In this document: in pieces, positions 16,027 to 23,833 of the stretch
How the letters are laid out: each line of letters starts with the position of its first letter
Numbering within the stretch: position 1 is the first letter of the stretch
Source of the DNA: Dehalococcoidia bacterium
Lineage (GTDB): Bacteria; Chloroflexota; Dehalococcoidia; Lucifugimonadales; Lucifugimonadaceae
Length of the DNA: 36,632 nucleotides
Assembly (NCBI GenBank): GCA_030747175.1
Contig: JASLLE010000021.1
Span: 1 to 36,632 of the forward strand
Direction of reading: 5' to 3'
Translations under genes and position numbers: made by a program
The notes under the pieces: generated by a model
The model's input: only the letters and a program-made list of their open reading frames with translations
What the model was told of the DNA's origin: nothing
Database searches by the model: none

Positions 16027-17169
16027 CTATTGGTCTACGACGCTCCCGTCGGCGTGCAACCGCGTGACCACCTCGCGTGGTGTGAACGGAACTTTTTCAC
16101 GGGCGTCCGGCTTTAGATTGATACCGATTCCCGCTCGGTCTGAGATTTTGAGATAACCTTCGCCGTCGTGTTCGGCCGGGTAGTCCACCATGGCGTTCTT
16201 CGGGAATACGTCCTCGCCCGTCGGGTACTCCTGGAGGGCGAAGTTGGGGATGCCGGCCGCGATCTGGAGACAGGCCGCCGTGGATACGGGCGAGAGCGGG
16301 TTGTGCGGGACTACGCCGACGTGATGCGCCTCCGCCAGCGACGCGATCTTCTTTGCGCCGCTTATGCCGCCGACCATGCAAACGTCGGGCCGCACATACT
16401 GAACGCCACCCCGGTTGAGCATCATCTGGAACTCCCAGAGGGACGTGAACCGTTCGCCGGTCGCTATCGGGATGTTTATTTTGTCGGCTACGTAGGCCAT
16501 CTCATCGAAGTTGTCCGGCGTCACCGGGTCTTCGTAGAAGTAGGGATGGAACTCCTCGATGCCAAGTCCCAGTTGCACGGCTTCCGCCGGGGTCAGACGC
16601 CGATGGATCTCGATACACAGGTCCACATCGTTGCCGACGGCGTCCCTGTATTTTCGAACGGTGTCGATGGCGTCCCTGATCTTGTTAGCGTGCGTCTTGA
16701 AGTAGGGGACATCCCGATCCTCGTCCAGGAAGGGCGTAAGGTGTCCGACGGCGGTGAAGCCCTGCGCTTTGGCGTCCACGATGCCGGAGAGCAGCTTTTC
16801 GGTCGTGTCGCCGAATACGTGGTAGTAGACGCGTGCCCTGTCACGGACCGCCCCGCCCATCAGCGCGTAAGTCGGCACGTTGAAGTGCTTGCCCGTTATG
16901 TCCCACAGGGCGATATCTATAGCCGAGAGCGCGCCCATGATCGCGGCGCCCCGGAAGTGGGAGAAGCGGTACATGTACTGCCAGTGGTGCTCAATAAGAA
17001 GCGGGTCTTTGCCGATCAGGTAGCGTCCGAACTTCTCGATCGCCGCACCGGAAGCCTCGAGAAAACCCCATGAGCCGGACTCGCCGAGCCCGATGATGCC
17101 GTCATCGGTCTCGATCTCGACCAGCAGGTATCGATTGAGAAAAATCGGTTCGACCCGTGTGATCTTCAT
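16027..17169 (-). CDS. Mandelate racemase / galactonate dehydratase-like enolase-superfamily enzyme
   Basis: Enolase-superfamily enzyme of 380 residues, probably a sugar-acid dehydratase. The N-terminal capping domain (1-120) includes GLGESGSWG and SAIDIALWDITGKH. In the barrel, the metal-ligand positions are Glu in LCIEIHRR (His two residues on, as in the DgoD-type His-containing subgroup), Glu in FYEDPVTPDN and Glu in ATGERFTS. The general acid/base His is in VVPHNPLSPVS. Usual galactonate dehydratases have Asp where this one has the first Glu. The substrate cannot be assigned. ATG with GGAG 10 bases upstream. It is the first gene of the leftward operon and is divergent from the PIG-L gene. 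Confidence 0.88.
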   Translation of the reverse strand: MKITRVEPIFLNRYLLVEIETDDGIIGLGESGSWGFLEASGAAIEKFGRYLIGKDPLLIEHHWQYMYRFSHFRGAAIMGALSAIDIALWDITGKHFNVPTYALMGGAVRDRARVYYHVFGDTTEKLLSGIVDAKAQGFTAVGHLTPFLDEDRDVPYFKTHANKIRDAIDTVRKYRDAVGNDVDLCIEIHRRLTPAEAVQLGLGIEEFHPYFYEDPVTPDNFDEMAYVADKINIPIATGERFTSLWEFQMMLNRGGVQYVRPDVCMVGGISGAKKIASLAEAHHVGVVPHNPLSPVSTAACLQIAAGIPNFALQEYPTGEDVFPKNAMVDYPAEHDGEGYLKISDRAGIGINLKPDAREKVPFTPREVVTRLHADGSVVDQ

Positions 17170-17354
17170 GCGGCTTTGTCTCCAGACGTTTGTGCTCAGG
17201 CTACCTATTGCGATGACTGTCCCGGCGCTGGCCGATGTTAACCCGGATTGAGAGTCGACAATTTGACCCGGCGCGTACGATGGTCAACGGTCGTTCGTCT
17301 GTAACTGACCGATGCCGCTCTGAATCCGGGTTGTCTCGAAAAGGATTACCGCTT

Positions 17355-18194
17355 TTGCCGCCTGCACGCCGCCGATTACTGGTCTCCGTGGCTCATCCCG
17401 ACGATGAGACGTTTGGAAATGGATCGACCATCGCCCATTACGCCGCCGCCGGTGTGGAGGTTCATGTGGCCTGCGCTACCCGGGGAGAGGCGGGCGAGAT
17501 ATCGCCGAACAGTAACGCCACTACTGAAACGCTTGGACAGGTTCGTGAAGCCGAACTCCGGGCCGCGGCGGAGATCATGGGGGTGAAAGAGGTGCATCTC
17601 CTCGGGTACCGGGATTCGGGGATGGTTCCCGCTGAAGAGGTTGATGATTCGGCTGCTTTCGTCAACGCGAACGAGGCGGATCTGATGGTGAAGCTCACCC
17701 GACTGATTCGAGATATTCGCCCGCACGTTGTGGTCACCATGCCGCCGGACGGCGGGACGGGCCATGTGGATCACATCCGGATCAGCGAGGCGACCACGAG
17801 GGCGTTCAAGCTGGCGGCGCACCCGGGTTACATCGAACCCGGAGGCCTGACGCACTCACCTTCGAAACTCTTCTACACCGAGATCCCGCGCACCGTCATG
17901 CAGGCATGGATGGAGGCGGTCGAGGAAGTAAATCCGAAGATGGCGACGTTCATGCGCGAAGCCGGAATAGACAAGTTTGGCGTGGACGACGACGAAATTG
18001 CGGCCAGGATCGACGTCTCCAAGGTGCTGGAGACGCGCATGAAAGCGATCGCCTGCCACACGTCGCAGGACTCGCCTTTTGACATGCTGCCGCCCGAGAT
18101 GATTCCGAAGGTGTTGGGCACTGACTACTTCACGAGGGCGATACCGGCGTGGACCGGTGGCGAGGTGGAGGACGATCTGTTTGTGGGGTTTTAA
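17355..18194 (+). CDS. PIG-L / LmbE family zinc deacetylase
   Basis: Zinc-dependent amide hydrolase of the GlcNAc-PI deacetylase, MshB and Mca family. The metal motif AHPDDE lies about 10 residues from the proposed start, followed by TRGEAGE and the second metal site GHVDHIRIS. The C-terminal half contains KAIACHTSQD, as in MshB/Mca-like proteins. The frame is open from 17235, but the first 40 codons look non-coding. A TTG at 17355 with AAAAGGA 9 bases upstream gives LPPARRRLLVSVAHPDDE, a normal start (279 residues); an ATG at 17280 is the alternative. Likely substrates are N-acetylated sugars or thiol conjugates; the latter would suit detoxification. It ends 10 bp from the convergent MFS gene. 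Confidence 0.88.
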   Translation: MPPARRRLLVSVAHPDDETFGNGSTIAHYAAAGVEVHVACATRGEAGEISPNSNATTETLGQVREAELRAAAEIMGVKEVHLLGYRDSGMVPAEEVDDSAAFVNANEADLMVKLTRLIRDIRPHVVVTMPPDGGTGHVDHIRISEATTRAFKLAAHPGYIEPGGLTHSPSKLFYTEIPRTVMQAWMEAVEEVNPKMATFMREAGIDKFGVDDDEIAARIDVSKVLETRMKAIACHTSQDSPFDMLPPEMIPKVLGTDYFTRAIPAWTGGEVEDDLFVGF

Positions 18195-18204
18195 GGAGCC
18201 TGGA

Positions 18205-19491
18205 CTACTCCCGGCCCAGCTGTCGAATCGCTGACGATTTCGTGAAGGCAAATATGTAGAAGCTGGCACATACCACGCCGCCTGCAATTAACGTCGCGTC
18301 GGGCCCGATCAACTCGGAGGATGTTCCGCCAACGAACCAACCGAACTGAATGAACTGGCCCGTGAGGGCGAAGAGCGCCATAACTCTTCCACGCATCTCT
18401 TCAGTCGCCGGCATCTGAAATGCCGTTCGCATCGTGTTCGCCCACCAGGGGATGACAGCGCCGAGCCCGAATGCGACGGCCCATGCCGCTTCGAGTGTGT
18501 TTACGAACGCAAATGCGACCAACAGTATTGAAAACACCACCGGAACGACCAGCAATATCCGACCAACAGACCGGATGTTTCCAGACATGATGAGTGCGAG
18601 CGATCCAACGAGTGAACCTATCCCGGTTGCTGCGAGGATCGATCCATATCCGTCGGCGCCGGCATCGAGCGAGTCTCGAGCGATCCGCGGGATCAGTGGG
18701 AAGTACATGGTGGCGAACATAACGAAGAATCCCATGAACATCAGCCAGCGAAGGGCTGGAGTCCGCCAGATGTAGCTCAGACCTTCACGAAGATCGGTGG
18801 TGATCGATGTGTTGTTTACACGGGGCGCCCGCTCCGGCAGCTTGATCTTCAACGTAAACAGGACCGCCACTGTGATCATTGCACTGGCGACCAGGTAGGC
18901 GAACTCCGCTCCGGCCTGTGCGATCAAGATCCCGCCGATTGCCGGACCGGCGAATGTAGCCCCGTTGAAGGCAATCCCGGCGATTGCATTTCCGACAAAC
19001 ATGCGATCTCGCCCAACGATGTCCACGATCATGGTGTTTCCGGCGATCAGGGCAAACACTCTGACGATCCCGGCGACGATGGCGATGGCGATGAGATGCC
19101 AGACGGTGACGATGTTCGCGAATACAAGCAGACCGGTGAAGAATCCCAGGAACGCCAGTGTGAGGCGTGTCCACAGCAGGAGAGTTCGCCGGTTGATGCG
19201 GTCCGCCAGGACCCCGCCAAACAGAACCAGCGCCGCCGCGGGAATGGCTGCGATTCCGTTTACGGCGCCAACCCAGGCATCGGAATCGGTCAACTCCAGG
19301 GTCACCCAGGCCTGCGACATCGTGACCATCTGAAAGCCAATGGCGCCGAATGCGCTGTCGCCGACCACCCAGCCGAATGACGGCATTCGCAGTACGGTGA
19401 GCGGAGAAACCTTTGGTTCCTCATCGGTTCCGGGCGTAGACGTAGTTTCGCCCACCGCGTCGATTTTTGCGCGTCTCGCCTCTTCAGCCAT
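18205..19491 (-). CDS. MFS transporter, paralog B (MFS_3/EntS-like)
   Basis: Membrane carrier of about 428 residues with roughly 12 hydrophobic helices. The cytoplasmic loop motif ADRINRRTLLLW between helices 2 and 3 fits MFS exporters of the EntS/macrolide-efflux type. It aligns throughout with the neighbour at 19585 (shared AEEAR, SDAWVGAVNG, ARDSLDAGADGYGSIL, and the C-terminal KSSAIRQLGRE). The frame opens at 19545, but the ATG at 19491 (MAEEARRAK) with GGGAGG upstream is conserved between paralogs and is preferred. The leader is a diverged copy of the other paralog's leader. An export role for a metabolite or toxic compound is inferred; the substrate is unknown. Confidence 0.92.
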   Translation of the reverse strand: MAEEARRAKIDAVGETTSTPGTDEEPKVSPLTVLRMPSFGWVVGDSAFGAIGFQMVTMSQAWVTLELTDSDAWVGAVNGIAAIPAAALVLFGGVLADRINRRTLLLWTRLTLAFLGFFTGLLVFANIVTVWHLIAIAIVAGIVRVFALIAGNTMIVDIVGRDRMFVGNAIAGIAFNGATFAGPAIGGILIAQAGAEFAYLVASAMITVAVLFTLKIKLPERAPRVNNTSITTDLREGLSYIWRTPALRWLMFMGFFVMFATMYFPLIPRIARDSLDAGADGYGSILAATGIGSLVGSLALIMSGNIRSVGRILLVVPVVFSILLVAFAFVNTLEAAWAVAFGLGAVIPWWANTMRTAFQMPATEEMRGRVMALFALTGQFIQFGWFVGGTSSELIGPDATLIAGGVVCASFYIFAFTKSSAIRQLGRE

Positions 19492-19566
19492 CTCCCTGAG
19501 ACCTCCCTCGTGATCCGCTACGTCGATAACGGATGACGCTCGCATCCTACAACTTCATGAGGAATC
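19492..19566 (-). repeat. Duplicated 75-bp leader, copy B
   Basis: Read on the minus strand, this leader matches the one at 20866-20940 at about 61 of 76 aligned positions by hand, with two compensating single-base gaps. The best part is a TATCGACGT(A/G)GCGGATC core followed by the ribosome site. Its 5' end resembles the last codons of the upstream enolase-superfamily gene (CTC-ATG-AAG-TTG-TAG versus CTC-GTG-AAG-GCG-TAA), although no such gene is intact here. This marks the boundary of the duplication. Confidence 0.65.
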
Positions 19567-19584
19567 AGGATCGCGGGATTTCAG

Positions 19585-20865
19585 CTACTCCCGCCCGAGC
19601 TGGCGGATCGCCGATGATTTTGCATAGGCAAATGTGTAAAAAGCGGCCATCATTGCTCCGCAAGAGATCAATGTGCCTCTTGGCCCGATTAACTCCGAGG
19701 CCAGTCCGCCGATCAGCCATCCGAATATGAGTGCCTGCGTCGCCAGGGCATACAGAGACATCACCCGGCCGCGCATCTCTTTGGATGCCGAGATCTGAAG
19801 GGCTGTGCGCATGGTGTTTGAATACCATGGGATGACCGCGCCGACGCCGAACGCGACGACCCATGCCAATTCCAGTGAATTGACGTAAGCAAACACCGTG
19901 ACCAGAGCCGAAAACACGAGCGAGGCAACCAGAAGAATCAAACCGACAGCACGTAAATTTCCGGAAGCCAGCAACGCCGCGATACCGGCGAATGTCCCGA
20001 TTCCCTGTGCCGCGAGGATTGACCCGTAACCGTCTGCACCGGCGCCTAGATAGTCCCGGGCGATTCGGGGCACCATCGGGAAGTACGCCCCGGCAACCAT
20101 GAAAAACATCGCCATTGCGGCGAGCCAGCGGAGTGCGGGATCCTTTTGGACGTATGTAAATCCGTCGCGCAGGTCGCCCATGGCGGAATTCTCTCGACGT
20201 ACGGATTCGCGTGGTGGAGTTCGTACGAAAAACGCGGCGGCGGCGGCGATGGCCAACACAAACCCGGCTGTCAGGAATGCCGCATCCGCCCCGAACTCTG
20301 CGATCAGAACCCCCCCGATGGCCGGCCCCATGAAAAACGACAGGTTGAAAGTCGTGCCAAATACGGCATTTCCGATGAAGAGACGCTCCCTGTCCACAAC
20401 ATCCACGATAAGCGTCTGGCTGGCGACCACTGATATGACGCGGGCGATAGTGAATACGGCCGCAAACACCAGGAGTTGCCAGGCGTCCACGAAGCCGCCC
20501 GCCACGACTGCGCCCATACCGAGGCCAATCGCGGCCATGGTAATACGTGCCCAGACCAGCATCGTTCGTCGGTCGATCCGGTCCGCCATCACACCGGCGA
20601 ACAGTACTACCCCGGCAGCTGGGATGGCTGGAAGGCCGTTGACCGCTCCGACCCACGCGTCAGAATTGGTAAGCTCCAGGACGACCCATGCCTGGATCAT
20701 GGTGATCGCCTGGAACCCCGTTGCTCCAAACGCGTTATCCGCGATTAACCATCGGAAAGAGGGAACCCGGAGGACCGATAAGATCGCTTCGCGGGAACCT
20801 TCTGCGCCCTGTGCCTCTTCGGTGGCCTGCTGCGCCTTTACTTCCGTCCGCGCTTCTTCCGCCAT
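19585..20865 (-). CDS. MFS transporter, paralog A (MFS_3/EntS-like)
   Basis: Paralog of the adjacent carrier, about 426 residues with the same topology. ADRIDRRTMLVW is the loop 2-3 motif, and ARDYLGAGADGYGSIL and KSSAIRQLGRE are shared with paralog B. The N-terminal cytoplasmic segment is rich in Glu, Ala and Lys. The frame opens at 20919, but the ATG at 20865 (MAEEARTEVK) is conserved in position with the other copy, including the GGGAGG ribosome site. It follows the enolase-superfamily gene by 55 bp and is probably co-transcribed with it. That suggests this carrier is the original partner, while paralog B arose by tandem duplication. Transport of the enzyme's substrate or product is inferred. 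Confidence 0.92.
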   Translation of the reverse strand: MAEEARTEVKAQQATEEAQGAEGSREAILSVLRVPSFRWLIADNAFGATGFQAITMIQAWVVLELTNSDAWVGAVNGLPAIPAAGVVLFAGVMADRIDRRTMLVWARITMAAIGLGMGAVVAGGFVDAWQLLVFAAVFTIARVISVVASQTLIVDVVDRERLFIGNAVFGTTFNLSFFMGPAIGGVLIAEFGADAAFLTAGFVLAIAAAAAFFVRTPPRESVRRENSAMGDLRDGFTYVQKDPALRWLAAMAMFFMVAGAYFPMVPRIARDYLGAGADGYGSILAAQGIGTFAGIAALLASGNLRAVGLILLVASLVFSALVTVFAYVNSLELAWVVAFGVGAVIPWYSNTMRTALQISASKEMRGRVMSLYALATQALIFGWLIGGLASELIGPRGTLISCGAMMAAFYTFAYAKSSAIRQLGRE

Positions 20866-20940
20866 CTCCCTGATACCTCCCTGTTCGATCCGCCACGTCG
20901 ATAGCGGAACACGCGGCATCTTACGCCTTCACGAGAAATC
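20866..20940 (-). repeat. Duplicated 75-bp leader, copy A
   Basis: This segment covers the last six codons of the enolase-superfamily gene, its TAA stop (20921-20923) and the spacer before the MFS ATG. It is the parental-looking copy of the leader at 19492-19566. Conservation of non-coding spacer between paralogs whose proteins have diverged much more hints at selected regulatory content around TATCGACGT. Confidence 0.65.
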
Positions 20941-22120
20941 CCTGCAACGCGTCCTCATCTACCTCGACGCCGAGGCCCGGTCGATTCGGAAGTGTGAAAC
21001 CGCCGTCGCCGTACACCCATGCGGAATCGGTAAGCGCCTGTGTCTTCTCGTAGTGCCCGGCCTGTAATTCTTGCAGGTGTGTCGGTTCGCAGACCGCCGA
21101 GAACTGGAGAGTTGCCGCCTGGAATACAGCCACGCCGTTGCCCATGTGGGGTGTGGTGGGAATACCCGCCTCGCGCGCCATCGCCATTTGCTTCAGCCCG
21201 TCGGTGATGCCGGTGCGGCCGATGTCCGGCTGGAACACGTCGAACGAGCGCGGAGACAGCCACTCTGGAAGCTGCCGGGACGTTCGGAAGTGCTCGCCGA
21301 TGGCGATCGGCGCGCCGGGCAGTCCTGCGAGCTCGCGATGTCCCTCAAGGTCTTCCGGGTTGATCGGGCACTCAAGAAAACGCACGCCCAGTTCGCCGAA
21401 ATCACGCTTGCCGCGAGCCACATCGTCGCCCTCAAGCGTCCATAGCGTGTCCACCATCCACTGAGCCATCCCGGGGACACCATTCTGCAGCGCTTCCAGT
21501 TCGGTCAATCCACCGTCGAGGTCGCCTGTGAGGAAGATCTTTGCGCCGCGAAGTCCGGTCTCGAGCCAGTTATTGGCGTGGTCTATGCGTTCCGCGAGCG
21601 TTGCGCGCCGGATTCCAGACAGGTAGACCGGGATCTCCGTCCTCGGCGCATCCAGCGACGAGTCGTTCACGATCATCTGGGCCACAGGAACGCCGGCGCG
21701 TCTGCCGAGCGCGTCCCAGATGGCGATGTCCAGCCCGGCGAGAGCGTCCTGCCAGAATCCGCTGAAGTAGCCCCGGCCGCGTTGCGCCAGGTAAAGGAAC
21801 TCATTCAACTCGCCCGGGTGCCCGAACTCCCGACCCTTCACCATCGGCTGCACCAGGTTTTCAAGCACTACGCAGAACACTTCCGGGCCGATCGGGACGT
21901 TGGCCTCGCCCCATCCGCAGGTGCCGTCGGTCAATTGTATTTTTACCAGCGCTGTTTCGACTGACAGGGCGTATACCGTGGGCCATCCGGTTTTGAATTC
22001 GAACCGATCGGTCGCAGAAGCGACCTCATCGCGCCGGTAATCTTCCCAGTACGCGCCATCGAGGGCGATGTGAAACGTTTCCAGAGTTTCGATCTCGAAG
22101 CTGGTGTCGTAGTTTCCCAA
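20921..22120 (-). CDS. Enolase-superfamily enzyme, mandelate racemase-like (second)
   Basis: 399-residue enolase-superfamily protein, distant from the one at 16027. The capping domain has GWGEANVP and ALAGLDIAIWDALGRR. In the barrel, AKIFLTGD retains one of the usual two lysines; MVDTLWTL, FLECPINPED and AIGEHFRT give the three acidic metal ligands; QPDIGRTGITDG and TPHMGNG supply the Asp/His dyad. It is likely a dehydratase or epimerase acting on a carboxylate. It starts at TTG (22120): a stop codon lies immediately upstream in frame and there is no early ATG. The linked MFS carriers and nearby Gfo/Idh oxidoreductase fit sugar-acid metabolism, but the substrate is not assignable. Confidence 0.87.
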   Translation of the reverse strand: MGNYDTSFEIETLETFHIALDGAYWEDYRRDEVASATDRFEFKTGWPTVYALSVETALVKIQLTDGTCGWGEANVPIGPEVFCVVLENLVQPMVKGREFGHPGELNEFLYLAQRGRGYFSGFWQDALAGLDIAIWDALGRRAGVPVAQMIVNDSSLDAPRTEIPVYLSGIRRATLAERIDHANNWLETGLRGAKIFLTGDLDGGLTELEALQNGVPGMAQWMVDTLWTLEGDDVARGKRDFGELGVRFLECPINPEDLEGHRELAGLPGAPIAIGEHFRTSRQLPEWLSPRSFDVFQPDIGRTGITDGLKQMAMAREAGIPTTPHMGNGVAVFQAATLQFSAVCEPTHLQELQAGHYEKTQALTDSAWVYGDGGFTLPNRPGLGVEVDEDALQGFLVKA

Positions 22121-22262
22121 CTAGTCCGTCATTTCTGTCGAGTTTTGGATCAGGAGTGAATCAGGCCCGCAACGGTTCATCCCACGAATAACGGCGGCCA
22201 CCGACATCATAGTCACCGCCAGAGAATGCGGTAACACAGGTGTCGGATCGGTTCCGCGCTGG

Positions 22263-22268
22263 TACACT
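22263..22268 (+). promoter_or_regulatory. Candidate -10 box for the small ORF / oxidoreductase pair
   Basis: TACACT lies 16 bases before the ATG at 22285, which would give an mRNA with a very short leader. The small ORF lacks a ribosome site, so a near-leaderless start is plausible. No convincing -35 element is seen. Confidence 0.25.
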
Positions 22269-22284
22269 CGGCCCGCTCTTCATT

Positions 22285-22629
22285 ATGACCACAGATTCTT
22301 CGCACATCCCTTCGCTATCGGCCACGATCGCCGGAGCGATCGAGGCTGATCGAATCGGCCGCCTCGTATTCGTTCGCTGGATGGAGCACGTGGAATCCGA
22401 TCCCGGCGTCTCACTGGAACTGGCCATGGAGACCGTTTCTGACTGGTTTGGCCAGCCGCCCGAGTCAACCCATACGCCCGAGGGATCTGCCCTCCAGGCA
22501 TCCGTACTGGCTCGATGGCCGGGAGGAGAGACGGCGCTTTTAATCACCGTTCCCGTAAGTTTTATGGTCCCGCCGGGACTTGATCTCGCTGTCATCGGCG
22601 CAAAAGGCGCTATTTATCACAGTGTTTGA
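22285..22629 (+). CDS. Hypothetical protein upstream of Gfo/Idh/MocA oxidoreductase
   Basis: Unrecognised 114-residue protein starting MTTDSSHIPSLSAT (a GTG at 22240 would add 15 residues). It is soluble, acidic and without Cys. The C-terminal half reads as beta-strands (ALLITVPVSFMVPPGLDLAVIG) ending IGAKGAIYHSV. That ending recalls the last strand of Gfo/Idh C-terminal domains (ending G-x-G-A-I/L-x-x), so it might be a detached fragment or regulator of that fold; this is only a visual resemblance. It ends 14 bp before the oxidoreductase start and is probably co-translated. Codon use matches its neighbours, and the reverse-strand frames lack recognisable domains. Confidence 0.65.
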   Translation: MTTDSSHIPSLSATIAGAIEADRIGRLVFVRWMEHVESDPGVSLELAMETVSDWFGQPPESTHTPEGSALQASVLARWPGGETALLITVPVSFMVPPGLDLAVIGAKGAIYHSV

Positions 22630-22643
22630 GGTGCAGACAGGCG

Positions 22644-23789
22644 ATGGTCAGTAAAACCTACCGGGTGCTCCTGATTTCGGGCGATCGAACCCACCAGGAA
22701 GGTTACGCCGCCGCCTTCAGTAACGACCCGCGCTCTGAGATTGTGGGGGTGGCTGATGAGGCCGACGTTTCCAATCAGCGGCACGAGTGGAACCGGGCTA
22801 TGGCGGCTCGTTACAGCGTTCCGTATTACGACAACCTGGACGAAGCGCTGGCACAACGTGATGTCGATCTGATCAGTGTTTGCCCGGAGATAGAGCGCCG
22901 GGGCCGCGTAATACTCCGGTGCGCCGGTCGCGGCTTGCCGCTGTTCCTGGACAAACCACTGGCCGGAACGCCGGAAGATATTTCGGACATCCAGGCCGCC
23001 GTGAACGGCGCGGGCGTGCCCGCACAGATGTACAGCTTCACTTCAACGCCGTGGGCGAGAGCCGCGAAGGAGGCGTTACAGTCCGGTGATCTTGGGGACT
23101 TGATCGCGGTACACGCCGAGGTGATGTTCGCGAAAGGCCGCGCCGGTACGGCTCCAGGCGGTCTCAACAGAAGCGAACATGAATTCTCGGACCGGTTCAC
23201 TTTTACCGAGGCCAAGCGAGAGCTATTTGACCTGGGAATCTACCCGATCGTCCTCTGCCTGTGGCTTGCCGACTCGCCGGTAAAGCAGGTCACGGCGCAC
23301 ACCGCCAACTACTTTTTCGCCGAACACGCAGCGGCGGACATCGAGGACTTCGGCGTGCTGACGATTGAGTTTGAAAACGGGGTTGTGGGAAGTGCTGTCG
23401 GCGGGCGGATCGGCTTTTACAGCCATCCCAAGATCGGGCCGCACGGGATAACCGTGTCAGGGACCGGCGGAACGAAGACCTTCTCGGCATGGGATCCGCA
23501 CATCGAGGTGTTCTCGGATGAGCCGCGCCCCCTGCTGCCCTCACCGCACCCGGAAGATCCCATGTCCATGTGGCGCTCTACCCAGGTGGAGTCAGGTGTG
23601 CCACGGAAAATGGGCTGGGTTGCGTTTGAAGACGAGACCGGCTGGGGAGCCGACGAAATGTCATCGTTCCTGGATTCCCTGGATGCCGATAGTAGTCCGG
23701 ATGTCGGGGTGGGCCTTGCTGCATCGGCCACCGAAGTGGTTCTCGCGGCGTACCAGTCAGCCGCACGCGGGCGGCCGGTCACGCTTTAG
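22644..23789 (+). CDS. Gfo/Idh/MocA family oxidoreductase
   Basis: NAD(P)-dependent sugar or cyclitol dehydrogenase family protein, 381 residues. The N-terminal Rossmann domain (1-125) includes VGVADEAD, DNLDEALAQRDVDLISVCPE, and LDKPLAG, the variant of the EKP motif with the catalytic Lys. The C-terminal alpha/beta domain has ELFDLGIYPIVLCLWLA, in which the GxYP segment carries the usual catalytic region, and a substrate-binding sheet. The Gly-rich dinucleotide loop is weak: the first strand reads YRVLLISGDRTHQEGY, lacking the standard GxGxxG. Cofactor binding may therefore be altered. The frame could start six codons earlier at 22626, but MVSKTYRVLL is the family-like start. It is convergent with the MFS gene at 23834. 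Confidence 0.88.
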   Translation: MVSKTYRVLLISGDRTHQEGYAAAFSNDPRSEIVGVADEADVSNQRHEWNRAMAARYSVPYYDNLDEALAQRDVDLISVCPEIERRGRVILRCAGRGLPLFLDKPLAGTPEDISDIQAAVNGAGVPAQMYSFTSTPWARAAKEALQSGDLGDLIAVHAEVMFAKGRAGTAPGGLNRSEHEFSDRFTFTEAKRELFDLGIYPIVLCLWLADSPVKQVTAHTANYFFAEHAAADIEDFGVLTIEFENGVVGSAVGGRIGFYSHPKIGPHGITVSGTGGTKTFSAWDPHIEVFSDEPRPLLPSPHPEDPMSMWRSTQVESGVPRKMGWVAFEDETGWGADEMSSFLDSLDADSSPDVGVGLAASATEVVLAAYQSAARGRPVTL

Positions 23790-23833
23790 CCGGTCCCGCG
23801 ATTGAGCGGTTCGTTTTCGTATCGACGCGATTA

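Noticed and set aside
19565-20656. 363-codon frame overlapping MFS paralog A
   Set aside because: Same strand, different frame, extremely Arg-rich; MFS motifs lie in the other frame.
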